A stretch of 64,000 nt of DNA from Cerrena zonata (lineage: Eukaryota; Basidiomycota; Agaricomycetes; Polyporales; Cerrenaceae): the NCBI GenBank assembly GCA_038087015.1, contig JASBNA010000044.1:124001-188000 (forward strand), written 5' to 3'. This document shows positions 19,197 to 29,900 of this stretch, piece after piece. Position 1 is the stretch's first letter, and each line of letters starts with the position of its first letter. The notes below the pieces were generated by a model, which was not told the DNA's origin, ran no database searches, and saw only the letters and a list, made by a program, of their open reading frames with translations. A program made the translations under genes and the position numbers.

Positions 19197-22100
19197 TTAA
19201 TCTTCATCTTCACTGTCTTCATCTTCGTCATCGTCGTCGTCGTCATCTTCATCACTCGAAACTTCTTCTCCAAGGCTCTTCAAACGTTTTTTATACTTCT
19301 TATTCTTGTCATCCATGTCACTCATTAAAAGCATGAGATCATCCAACTCGCTTCTGGGGACAAGATCGGAAGATTTATCCTTGAGCTTTTTGGTCAACTC
19401 TTCTACCTGAGATTTAAGTTCCTGTTGTTTTTTATTTGATTCAGCTTTGTAAGATTCCAATTCACTCACTTTCACTTTATTTTCTTTGAGCAAGTTGTCC
19501 ATTTCTTTAGAGCTCGAACTTTCCATCTCTTTCAATTTAGAATCATATTCAGCTTTCAGGGAATCAAGTTCTTTCTGTTTAGCCACATGGGCAGTTTTAA
19601 GCTCGCTCAATTCTTTTCTTAGAGCTTCAAGTTCTTTCACTTTATCTTCTTCCGATTTCTTTAGTTGTTCAATGTTACTGGAGTTGTCTGCAACGTCTTT
19701 CAAGGCAGAATCTCGAGCAAGTTTTAAGTCATTTATTTCCTTTTCCTTGGACTCATTGAGTTTCTGAAGTTTTTCCACATCTTCTTTAAACGTAAGGTTT
19801 TCTTTTTCCAATTTACTTACTGAGCCAGAACTTTTTTCAAGTTCTGAAATCTTAGCACTGAATGATTCAATTTCCTTCTCAGAAGCCTTTTTGTTAGTTT
19901 CAGTTTCTTTTTGGGCCAATTCCAAGTCTTTAGTAAGTTGAGAAACTGTATTCTTGACATCTTTCAATTCTTTTTCAAGTGTTTCTGCTAGGTTTTTTGA
20001 TTTAACTAGTTCTTTAGCGGATTCGGATGAATCACTCAACTTTTCAGATAAATCTTTATTGCTCTCTTTCTCTTTTTCTATTGCTTTTTCCAAGCCAGCT
20101 ATTTTCTCCTTAAAAGTCTTGATCGAACTATTCAACTCAGCTGCTTTTTCAGTTGATTGGTCAAGTTGTGATTGCGCTTCCTTTAGAAGTTGGGAATCTT
20201 TTGCCTTTTCGTCTAACTCAGATTTGAGCTCTTTGACAGTCAACTCAAGATCTTTAGAGGCATTAATACTCTTGGTAGCTTCTTCTTTCAAGGTTTTGAT
20301 TTCTGAAGCTAAAAAGTCATTTTCTTTTCGCAAATCAGTTTCTTTAGACTTGAGTTCAGCGAGTTTGATTTTCAATTCCTCCAAATTGGAATTATTACTT
20401 TCTTTAGATTTAGTGAGATCACTTGTCAATTTTAGCTGTTCATCGTAAAGCGATTTGGTTTTTTCCAAGTCTTTTGTAGCTTGTTCATGATCTGTGTTTT
20501 GTTTGTCGAAATTAGTCTTAAACAAGCTTAATTCTTTGACAAGATCCTCGATTTTCAGCTTACTTGCATTGGACTCACTAGTTAAAGTGTCATGATCCTT
20601 ACTTTTTGATGCTAAATTTTTCTGAGTTGTATCCAAGCTCTTTTGTATTTCTTCAATTTTGGAGGATTTAGAATCAAGTTCTTTCTTCAAGTCTTCTTCG
20701 AGCTTTTTGAAAGTTTGTAATTCTTTATCAAGTTTAGAGTTATCTGCCTCATATGTCTGAATTTTCCTTTCAAGTTCTTGAGATTTGTCTTGATGTTGTT
20801 TTAATAAATCATCCTTCTCCTTTTGAAATTTTGTTTTGTTGTTTTTGGACTCTTCTTCAAATGCAATATGCTTCTCCTTATCAGTTTTTTGCTGGTGACT
20901 GATAGTTTCAATCTTGTCAGCCAAGTCCAGCTTTTCTTGAGATAGTTTTTGCACTTTCTTTTCGTTTTCTTCCCTAGAAGCCATGAGGTTTTCTTCTAAA
21001 TGTTTTATCTTATCACTATATTCTTTAATGATAGTCTCTGAGTTTTCAGACAACATAGCCCTTTCTTTCTCAACTTCTTTTGTTTTAGTTGTCAAGTCAG
21101 TTTCAAGTTGCTTAATCTTAGCTTCTTTCTCGATAATTACCTCATTATGTGACTTTTGTTTCTTATCGAGTTCAGCCTTAAGAGTTGAAATTGTTGAATC
21201 AAGGGTTTGTGCTTTCGTTGTCTTTTCTTTCAATGAGGCTTCAAGCTCATCTATCTTCCGAGATCTTGCAGAATTCTGTTCTTCAGTTGAAGTTTTGAAT
21301 GAAGAGAGTTCTCTCTCAGTTTCTTTCAGGTTATGCTTTAATGACGAATGCTCTTCTGTCAAATTTTTCATTTCTTCCCTTACCTTATTGAGATCATTCT
21401 CCAAATCTGATTTCTCTCTTTTGATGACACTGATTTCATCGTTCAGTTTGGTGAGCTTCGAGTCTAACTCGGTTTTTGAATTCTCAAGACTTTTCACATT
21501 ATTTTTCAGTTTGGCAAGGTCGGCCTCCAAATCAGCTTTCTCTTTCATGATAGACTCAATTTCGGTCTTTTGTTCAGAAAAGGCTGCTTCGACTTTAGAC
21601 TTTTCATTCTTTAAAACCTCATAATTTTTCTTTACCTGTTTAAGGTCGGACTCCAACCCTTTCTTGTCATTCTTTATTTTCTCGATCTCTTGTTTCAATT
21701 CTGAAATCTCTTGTGACAACTTCACTTTTTCACTTTCAATTGACTTTCTCAGAGATTCGAGTTCATTCACCTTTGTTTCATTCTCCGACTTAGATGATGA
21801 GAGCTGCTTTTTCAATTCTTCTTTTTCATCGATCAATTTCTTAGCTGAATCTTTCAGTTCTGTGATCAAATTGTTTAAAGTTATGAGTTCAGCGGCCTTT
21901 TCGGACAAAGTTTTCTTGTGCAGCTCTATTTCTTTGCTGGATGATTCGTGATTATCTTGAGCTTCAGATAGTTTCTTTTCAAGCTCTTCGACTTTTTGCT
22001 TTTGTTCATTTAAATCAACTTCCATATAGGCCATATCATTTTGAAAAGTATCTAATTCTTGGCGACTAGAATCACGTTCATTAATCAACTTTTTCTCTTT

Positions 22101-25100
22101 GGAATCGGCCTTGGAAAGCGAATTTTGAAGATCAGCAAGTTTGTTCTCTAAAGCAGATTTTTCTTTCTTCAACTGACTTTCTTTATCCTTGAGCATTTTC
22201 GTTTCTTCGTTCAATTTTTGTTCCAACCCAGATTTTTCTTTTTCTAGACTCGAGATCATTTCATCCTGTTCATTGGTTTTATGTCCACTCTGTTTTAATT
22301 GCTGTTCAGCTTCTTCTAATTTCTTTTCAAGAAGTTCGAGCTCATTTATTCTTTTGACTTTAAGTTCAAGATCTTTTGAAGTGGATTCATATTTTTCATT
22401 GACGACGCCTAGTTCTTTTGAATGTGATTCTTTTAAGCTGCTAAGTTGGGCCAAAATTTCTTCAACCCTTTTCTTCGTGGAATTGTGCTCTTCAGTTTTG
22501 TCCTTTAAGGATTTGCTCAACACTTCTTTCGTATTGCCATGCTCTTCTTTGTAGGCTTTGAATTCATTCTGTATAGAGGTACATTTCTGATCCAAAGTAC
22601 TTCTCTCTTTTTGGCTGTCAGCTAGCTCTGACTCGAGTTTTTTGTTATGTGATTCGAGTTCCTTGTATTGGTTATTCGTATCAGTTTCCAACTTCTGAAA
22701 TTTCTGTTCTGCATCATTTAACTGGGCTTGTAAATTTTTCGTTTCTTCTTTCAAGGAAGACAATTCGACATTAAGAGCATCATTAGAATTGTTTAATTCA
22801 ACAACCTTTTCATTTACTTGCATCAATTCCGACGACGAAGAGTCTTTTATCGACACAAGCTCTTTATCAGAAACTTCTTTATCGTCATTTAACTTTTTTA
22901 GTTTGGTTCTTAATTCTGAAACCTCCTCTGTTTTCTCTTCAACAAGCTTCTGCAATTTTTGAGCTTTGTCTTCAGCGTCAAGTTTTGAATTCTTTATTTC
23001 CTGATAGGCGGAGGCAGCAGATCTCAATTTGAGCATCAAATGCTCATTGTTAGCCTCAGATTCTTTAGAGGAGTCATTGAGTTCTTTAATTTTTGATTCT
23101 TGTTGTTTCAAATTTTGGGCTGACTCACTTAATTGCTTATTCAATTGATCAATGTTTTTCTTGAACTGGTCATTAGATTGCTGAAGCTTTTGAATACGAG
23201 ATTCATAATTATTAGTAATTTTTTGAATCTCATCTTTCAAATTCTTTATTTCTCTTTCAAGTTTCTCGATGGTGCTATCTACCTCTTTCTTTTGTTTACT
23301 CAAATGGAATAACTCTCTACTCATTTTGTTAATTCCATCTTCAGCTTTACTTTTTGCCTTCTGTGATTCGTCCAACTTGATCTCCACCTGTTTAATCGTT
23401 TCGGAGACAGAATTGTGGTTTTTCAAAGCTGCTTGTAACTCATGAAAGTATTTTTTTGAGCTGGATTCGAAATTAGTCTTAGCTGTCTCGGTATCTTTTA
23501 ACTGCTTAGAAACTGTCTGATGTTGCTCATTCAAAGACTTCAATTTTTCCTGAGTGCTTGCTAAGCTTTCTTCACTCGACTCTAATTTTGACTTAAGATC
23601 ATCTGCCTCACTCTGAAGTTCATCAAGCTTTTCCTGAAGTTGGCCCTTGGTTTCAGATGATTTCATCTTTTCTGTGGCTAAATCATTTCTTAAAATGGAG
23701 TAATTATTTTCTAATTCTTCATAAGCTTCGTAAGATAAACGAACTTGAGGATCGGCATTTGGATCATGAAATAAAGCTCTTCTGATTCTATAAAAATTTT
23801 CACGAACTAAAGTAACGTACAAAGAATCAAAATAAACTTCTGGCAAACCAGTATCATCTTTACCAACGAAAAGAATATCTGACTCCGCCAATTTCTTAAA
23901 CTTGTCATTATCTCTGAATTGTTTGATTTTAAGGGTGTAATTATCCTTACCTAAAGCCTTCACCAATAAGGAGTGTAAATCGGGTCTTGGAAGTGGAGAT
24001 TCTTTTGAAGAAAATTCATAAACAACACCAACTAAAATAGACACCATACCATGAACTAAAATAGCTGATTCTGAGGAGTTATTTGAAAGAAATGCCAAAA
24101 GAGACCTTAATATTGATGCATCAGCTAAAAAGTCATTCACCGCTTTTGTATCTTCATAAAACCAATATGTTAAAATCATCAAGTAACCAATTGAAATACG
24201 AGGATCGCCATTGTCTAGTGATGTAATAAGTAAGCCAGAAATGGCTTGTATACAACTCATGACTTCTTCACCAGCCTCAGCATCACCAGTCTGAACATTC
24301 CTAGATAAATCTTTGTTTTCTTCACTTTGTTCAAAGAGGTACATAAGTATAACGGCAGAAAACCATAATCTATAAGGATTAAGTTTTATGTCGGAATCAT
24401 AATCCATCAAAGTTGAAAATATATTGGCAAATGGAGTCTCGGCTAAGTTCTCATCTTTATGGCCATTTTGATGTGAACTCCCATTCTTGTCATTTTCCTC
24501 TGCCAATTCATTAAAGTAATTTGGGTTATTGTAAGCTTTTATTTGATCATTTAAGAAAGCACCTTTTGATTCGGCATTATTTTCAAAATAGCAATGTAAA
24601 CAGTGTGAAGCAGCTAATCTAATCTCGAAGGTATGAACTGAATTTATATATAAAGCCCAATTTAATAAGGCGATTGTAACTGGAGCAGGTCTATCAAAAA
24701 CTTGTAATTGAGTGGGTAATGATGGATCCATATATGGAACATCAATTTGTGAAAATTCTAATTGAATTTCTGAGTTACCAGCAATGATATCACCAGTAGT
24801 ATATAATGCAATTGATCTAACTTCATTAGCTGTGATAGGAGAGAAGACTAATTTAAGGACAGTGAATAAAACCCCGGAGCGGAAAAGATTTTGTTGATTC
24901 AATTCACGAAACTCGTTATCCTCCAAGACGAATGTTTTACATATTTCAAGTGCAATAGTCATGTTCTGTAATCTTTGTTCTGTCCAAACTATTGGAGGGA
25001 CAGGGATCGGGAAGCCCTTTTCATCCGTTAGGCCATCCTCGAAAAGCTCATCAACTGGTTCACCTAATAATTTAGCTAACCTTGGAACACATTGGGTCTC

Positions 25101-25913
25101 TAAGAAATACTTTTGATTTGATGCATTGTACTGGAGCAAATTTGTGACCAAAGTCAAACAATCTTGAACTAATATGGAACCTCGTATCCCACCTTCTTCA
25201 TCTATAATATCAAAAAGTCTATCGAATGTATTTTCAAATGCAACCAACTTTTGTATGTTAAAATTATTATTTACAACAGCCATTAATAGTAAAATAGCTT
25301 CATTCCTTACCGGGTCATTTGGGTCATCCAATAACGATACAAGGATGGATATAGCAGTAGGAATATTCAACAAGCAGTCTTTCGTCCTAATAGCTCTAGT
25401 TGAAACCAAAGACTCCAACAATTGCAAAGAGTATATTCTTATATGAAAATCTTCATTATTTTGTATAATATCTATCAATAATTTGACAGATTCTTCAGAT
25501 TTGGTGAGTTCATCTGCAATCCACATGGAAAATTGATCAACGCTAATATCTTCCATCAAAATCGGAGACGGGTATTTCCCATTCTGAAGCCTAGACTGCT
25601 GTGATATCCAACCTCTAGTCATATCATCATCACTTTCACCTCTCAAAAATAAAATCAATAACGTTTCTAAAACCGCCTTCACTATAACTGGATTCTCTGC
25701 ATCTTTATTCAAGGTGGCAACTAATGTTCTCAACCCATATTCAGTCACCGATTCTCTATATTGTCTACTAAAACTTTTCAACCCTAAAACGGCTGATCTT
25801 CTGTCAGAGGACAAACTGGCGTGTTGTAACCTATTACAAAGCGTCGGAATAGCTTCTTCGACCAGCTGAACCTTCTGGTTCTGCTGTGACAATATATTAT
25901 TCAAATATTCCAT
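19197..25913 (-). CDS. USO1: Vesicle tethering factor Uso1 (p115 family)
   Basis: A protein of 2238 residues, longer than S. cerevisiae Uso1 (about 1790). Residues 1 to about 700 form the armadillo-like globular head (starting MEYLNNILSQQNQKVQLVEE, with RLSYEAYEELENNYSIL at its end). About 730-2200 is continuous heptad-repeat coiled coil rich in Lys, Glu, Leu and Ser. The C-terminus is a strongly acidic tail of Asp/Glu runs ending EDSEDED. Uso1 tethers ER-derived COPII vesicles at the cis-Golgi with Ypt1. The start ATG at 25911-25913 is followed directly by conserved sequence. At 6.7 kb it is free of frameshifts, a useful contrast to ABZ1 next to it. It is divergent from RAD59. Confidence 0.95.
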   Translation of the reverse strand: MEYLNNILSQQNQKVQLVEEAIPTLCNRLQHASLSSDRRSAVLGLKSFSRQYRESVTEYGLRTLVATLNKDAENPVIVKAVLETLLILFLRGESDDDMTRGWISQQSRLQNGKYPSPILMEDISVDQFSMWIADELTKSEESVKLLIDIIQNNEDFHIRIYSLQLLESLVSTRAIRTKDCLLNIPTAISILVSLLDDPNDPVRNEAILLLMAVVNNNFNIQKLVAFENTFDRLFDIIDEEGGIRGSILVQDCLTLVTNLLQYNASNQKYFLETQCVPRLAKLLGEPVDELFEDGLTDEKGFPIPVPPIVWTEQRLQNMTIALEICKTFVLEDNEFRELNQQNLFRSGVLFTVLKLVFSPITANEVRSIALYTTGDIIAGNSEIQLEFSQIDVPYMDPSLPTQLQVFDRPAPVTIALLNWALYINSVHTFEIRLAASHCLHCYFENNAESKGAFLNDQIKAYNNPNYFNELAEENDKNGSSHQNGHKDENLAETPFANIFSTLMDYDSDIKLNPYRLWFSAVILMYLFEQSEENKDLSRNVQTGDAEAGEEVMSCIQAISGLLITSLDNGDPRISIGYLMILTYWFYEDTKAVNDFLADASILRSLLAFLSNNSSESAILVHGMVSILVGVVYEFSSKESPLPRPDLHSLLVKALGKDNYTLKIKQFRDNDKFKKLAESDILFVGKDDTGLPEVYFDSLYVTLVRENFYRIRRALFHDPNADPQVRLSYEAYEELENNYSILRNDLATEKMKSSETKGQLQEKLDELQSEADDLKSKLESSEESLASTQEKLKSLNEQHQTVSKQLKDTETAKTNFESSSKKYFHELQAALKNHNSVSETIKQVEIKLDESQKAKSKAEDGINKMSRELFHLSKQKKEVDSTIEKLEREIKNLKDEIQKITNNYESRIQKLQQSNDQFKKNIDQLNKQLSESAQNLKQQESKIKELNDSSKESEANNEHLMLKLRSAASAYQEIKNSKLDAEDKAQKLQKLVEEKTEEVSELRTKLKKLNDDKEVSDKELVSIKDSSSSELMQVNEKVVELNNSNDALNVELSSLKEETKNLQAQLNDAEQKFQKLETDTNNQYKELESHNKKLESELADSQKERSTLDQKCTSIQNEFKAYKEEHGNTKEVLSKSLKDKTEEHNSTKKRVEEILAQLSSLKESHSKELGVVNEKYESTSKDLELKVKRINELELLEKKLEEAEQQLKQSGHKTNEQDEMISSLEKEKSGLEQKLNEETKMLKDKESQLKKEKSALENKLADLQNSLSKADSKEKKLINERDSSRQELDTFQNDMAYMEVDLNEQKQKVEELEKKLSEAQDNHESSSKEIELHKKTLSEKAAELITLNNLITELKDSAKKLIDEKEELKKQLSSSKSENETKVNELESLRKSIESEKVKLSQEISELKQEIEKIKNDKKGLESDLKQVKKNYEVLKNEKSKVEAAFSEQKTEIESIMKEKADLEADLAKLKNNVKSLENSKTELDSKLTKLNDEISVIKREKSDLENDLNKVREEMKNLTEEHSSLKHNLKETERELSSFKTSTEEQNSARSRKIDELEASLKEKTTKAQTLDSTISTLKAELDKKQKSHNEVIIEKEAKIKQLETDLTTKTKEVEKERAMLSENSETIIKEYSDKIKHLEENLMASREENEKKVQKLSQEKLDLADKIETISHQQKTDKEKHIAFEEESKNNKTKFQKEKDDLLKQHQDKSQELERKIQTYEADNSKLDKELQTFKKLEEDLKKELDSKSSKIEEIQKSLDTTQKNLASKSKDHDTLTSESNASKLKIEDLVKELSLFKTNFDKQNTDHEQATKDLEKTKSLYDEQLKLTSDLTKSKESNNSNLEELKIKLAELKSKETDLRKENDFLASEIKTLKEEATKSINASKDLELTVKELKSELDEKAKDSQLLKEAQSQLDQSTEKAAELNSSIKTFKEKIAGLEKAIEKEKESNKDLSEKLSDSSESAKELVKSKNLAETLEKELKDVKNTVSQLTKDLELAQKETETNKKASEKEIESFSAKISELEKSSGSVSKLEKENLTFKEDVEKLQKLNESKEKEINDLKLARDSALKDVADNSSNIEQLKKSEEDKVKELEALRKELSELKTAHVAKQKELDSLKAEYDSKLKEMESSSSKEMDNLLKENKVKVSELESYKAESNKKQQELKSQVEELTKKLKDKSSDLVPRSELDDLMLLMSDMDDKNKKYKKRLKSLGEEVSSDEDDDDDDDEDEDSEDED

Positions 25914-26204
25914 GGCACTTGGGTTGGAAGTTCAATTGTGCTGGTAAATTAAGGACTTGCAATTCAAATAGCATACCGCTGGCCAATTTTTCGTTCTAAA
26001 TCTCGAAGTTTTGAGTGTAGTGTCTCAAATTGTTCAAACTTTTTGATTTCGCGTTCGATGATTTACAAACCAATGCTACAGAAGTCCTTTGAATACACCT
26101 TTCAATCATCTAAAGAGAAAACATAGAGGTGATATTGGTTTGGGAATTCTCTGGTATGAGAAAATCAGGGTTTGGTAGAGTATTGGAAAGTAGGGTTTAC
26201 CTTA
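25914..26204. promoter_or_regulatory. Divergent promoter USO1/RAD59
   Basis: A spacer of 291 bases between two divergent starts. No clear TATA box or known element was recognised. A GTATGA donor-like sequence at about 26153 lacks a branch box and is not taken as an intron. Confidence 0.4.
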
Positions 26205-26855
26205 ATGGATGGTTCCACGCTTAACGCTCATCAGCAGGCGGTTAATACTGATGACTTCGATAATATGAGTTACTCGACTTTATTTCCTGATATTTCCATT
26301 TTCGAGGAAGAAGAGAAGGACGAGAAGGCAGCTGGTGCTTTTATAGCAACCGAGTGGGGGTTGAAGAAAATTGGTACTCTTCAATCACGTCTTGAATCTC
26401 TTGAGTCCAAAAGAGGCGGAAGAAGATTCTTTGGAGTGAAATTTGAATACTCTAGCTTTCTGTCTCATATACTAATTAATTTAGCCAATGAAACGTTTGG
26501 GTATGATGGGTGGTCCTCAGAAATATTGGAATGTATCTTGGTGAACGCGTCTTGTCACCAAGCTACAGAAGATTCAGAAGCACGACACTCGGTACACTTT
26601 ATGTCAAAGGTGAGAGTTACTCTTCAGGATGGTACTGTTTGTGACGGTATGGGGAAAGGTGAGGCGACAAACATGCCCCATAAGTATATGTGTTATAGTA
26701 AGGCCAAAAAACAGGCGGTGACTGATGCGATCAAGAACGCCATCATTGGGTTTTATGATAAACTTATACTACAAGAAGTTGGCCAACTAACATCAGAGAA
26801 CGACCCTCTTCTGTTTTTGCAAAATGATATAAGTGTTAAAATTGAAGATGATTAA
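26205..26855 (+). CDS. RAD59: Rad52-family recombination protein Rad59
   Basis: A protein of 216 residues from ATG 26205; the upstream open frame has no earlier ATG. The Rad52/Rad59 single-strand annealing fold is visible in ATEWGLKKIGTLQSRLE, LINLANETFGYDGWSSEIL, KVRVTLQDGTVCDGMGKGEA and CYSKAKKQAVTDAIKNAII. The length fits Rad59 (238 in S. cerevisiae) and not Rad52, as there is no long C-terminal Rad51-binding region. It acts with Rad52 in strand annealing and break-induced replication in the nucleus. It converges with ELP1, leaving an 82-base gap. Confidence 0.9.
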   Translation: MDGSTLNAHQQAVNTDDFDNMSYSTLFPDISIFEEEEKDEKAAGAFIATEWGLKKIGTLQSRLESLESKRGGRRFFGVKFEYSSFLSHILINLANETFGYDGWSSEILECILVNASCHQATEDSEARHSVHFMSKVRVTLQDGTVCDGMGKGEATNMPHKYMCYSKAKKQAVTDAIKNAIIGFYDKLILQEVGQLTSENDPLLFLQNDISVKIEDD

Positions 26856-26937
26856 ATAAATAAATATAGTATATGAATAAAATTAAAGAGTAAGGAAACA
26901 AGGAAGTAAAATATATGCAAGAGATAGAAATAAAACA

Positions 26938-29900
26938 TTAAAAATCCAAAATAGTTTTCTTTGGGAACTCATTAATAGTAGGAACAGGGATTTCAGGAAT
27001 CAAGTAAACTTCACCATTATCATCGATTCTTTCTCTGTCCCTTTCACTCATATTATGAATTTCAACAATGTTTTCCTTGATAAACTCAATAAGATCGACC
27101 CAATTCTTTTGGACTTGATAAGCTTGTTCCTTCATTTGTCTTCTTATCAAAGCTTCGATCAATCTAATAGCATCCGGTTGGGTTTGGTCCAATCTTTCAA
27201 GCAAACGACCAACAGATCTGATAAGATACTCTTCTTCGTAGATTGTACCTTTTCTACCTTTAGCTTTCTTTCTTTCTTCTCTCTTACGATTCTTTGCTGT
27301 TCTTCTGGAAGCCCCAGTCTTTGCAGTACCGGAAGTCTTACCAGTGTATCTAGTAAAGAAAGAAGGTGTGGTAGAAGTTTCAGAAGCTGCAACAGAAACA
27401 TTATCAGGAGTATCCAATTCATCATTTGGAACCCCATAGAATGCATATGGGTCTTCTTGTTTTTTAGCTCTCAATTCCCTTAATCTTCTCAATTGTGAAG
27501 TCATTTGACCTTTACAATCAGCTAATAATTCGGCAATTGTACCAAAACCTTCACCAAGTTGCACATCAACGATATCTTTGACAAGTTCGGATCTATTTTC
27601 TTTCCAGGAAAGTAAGATTGCATCTTCATAATAATAGTTTTTACAGTATAACTTGACTGCTTCCTCAATATTACCCAAGAAATAGAATTCAATTTCAGCT
27701 GCAGCGGCGTATTTATGTTCATCGGTTAATGATGAAACCAATCTTTCTGCAGATTCGATCAATTTTTCGGAATACTCTGATTGTTGAACAATAGCCATAG
27801 CTTCTTTCCATTTTTTACCCATGATATAGTTTTCTAAAGCATTAGTGAAATCACCCAAGTATTCATATGCCAAACCAGATTCATTATAGTTATGATTATT
27901 GTGCAAGTATTGAGCATGAAGACCCAATATATCTCTTGATCTTTTGTTGTCATATCTATAAATACCCAAAGCATGTTTATACAAATCATGATCGATAACG
28001 TAATCATCAAATTCTTCGAAGCATTCTTCTCCTAATTCATGTAACCAATTCAAGGCTTGCTCATAATTCTTCAAATAGTCATCAACTAAGAATTGTTTTC
28101 TTAATTGTGGTTGAATATGCAAGTTTTGTAAGAAAGGCAAGTATTCTTTTGGATCCTTTTGGGATTGCTGGGCGACTGATAATGCCAACTTTATATCATA
28201 TAACCCAAGTGCAGTATTATACAATTTATTGACATCTTGTAAGAAACAAAGATGAGTTACAGCTTGTTCAACTTCTTCATGGTTTTCGAAACCACCAACT
28301 AATTTCAAAGCTTCTTTTAAATTTGGTGGTTTCTGACAAGCGTAAGCAGTAATGATAGTTTGTAAATAAGGTTTAGAATATTCGGGTTTCAAAAGCACTG
28401 CGAGAATAGCATCACAAATCTTATTAACCTTCGAGTTTTCGAAACGTTTGGTATCTTCTTTGAAAGTGATTTTTCTAGGAGCATTCATAACATGAATTTC
28501 ATTTACTTGTTCTTGAGGAGTTTCATTGATGTCCAATCTAGCCAAACCATCATTAATGCTTGTTTCCTTGATAGTGTCTTTGTATTTAGTTTGGGCAACA
28601 TCTTCTTCATGTAAACAGGAAACGAATAAATCCAAATGTTCGACTTTTTTAATTTGGTTGACAAACAACTCAACGTTAGAAGTGAATAATTGAGGATCAT
28701 AATCATGTAAAATATCCAAGTCAATTCTGTGAGTACGACAAGCTAAAAAGGCATCTTTATAATCTTTATTTTCAATAAACTTACGAACGGCAGAAAGAAC
28801 CATAATTCTTGGGCAAATAGTTTCCAAGTTACCTCTAGGAGCTTCTAAAACAACTGAGTATTTTGAAGGCATCGTAGAAACTAAGATGGAACCTCTTTCT
28901 ATTTGTCTTATTCTTTCATCGACTGAAGTATCATTATCTTTATTTTGGAAAATGTCATATTCAAAATTTCCAGTAGCTGATTTCAAGTGAATGAAACACA
29001 ATTGAGCATGAGCGTTGGTGAAAAGAAGATGAGATTCAGTAATTTTCAAAGAAGTAACCGCAGTGGCGACTTGATTACCATTTGCAAATAATTTACCATT
29101 TGTAGAAATACCAAAGGCCACTAATTCATTAGAAGGATCTTCCGCAAACTCATCGTTTAAATCAGATGTAGAGGTTGATGTTACTTCGAAATCACGGCAT
29201 AATTGAGGGAATTTAGTTATTTCTTTAATGTCTTGAGTTTCATTTAATTGGTAAACGGTACCGTCAATAGCTTGTAAAACGACGGCGTTAAAATCAGCTT
29301 GTGATTTCAAAAGAACAATTTTTGGACTTGTTTCAATAGAATCCAAGAACATAGGTTCATCATGGACATCGAAAAGGACAATTCTCGAATAAGAAGGACC
29401 GTCTAAAACAATTGCAATAATAGAATCTTTAATGAATGCTACTTGTTTCGCGAATTCAGTATTTTCAATTAAGGAGTTTGATTCAATTTTATGAGTGAGT
29501 TTAAGAGGTCCAGCTTTCTTGGTTTCACTTATGGATAATTTAGCTAAATGAATTTCATTTTCACTGGTCAAAATTGCAAAATTTTCATTTGATTTACTCA
29601 CGGCTAAATCGTTAATATTACCTGGAATGTCTACTTCTCTAAAAGCGATTGGAGGAGGGACATTGGCGATTGATAAAGGAGTGATTTTAGCGGTTGAACC
29701 ATCCGTGACAAGAACCATACCCAAATCATCACCTATTTGAGTAGGACCAGTAGTAATTTTATAAGCTAAATCAATAATTTGAATACCGGAATGAGTGGTA
29801 CCAATCATTAAATTCAAAGGTTTTTCTGGATGAAATTTGATAAAAGAAACTTGATTAAGAGGATCAACATTAGTGACAAAAATTTCTTGTTTCAAATACC

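Noticed and set aside
19486..22554. Serine/phenylalanine-rich plus-strand frames opposite USO1
   Set aside because: They are shadows of the Glu/Lys-rich coiled-coil codons.
26140..26210. Intron at the start of RAD59 (GTATGA near 26153)
   Set aside because: There is no branch box, and the ATG at 26205 gives a full-length family member.
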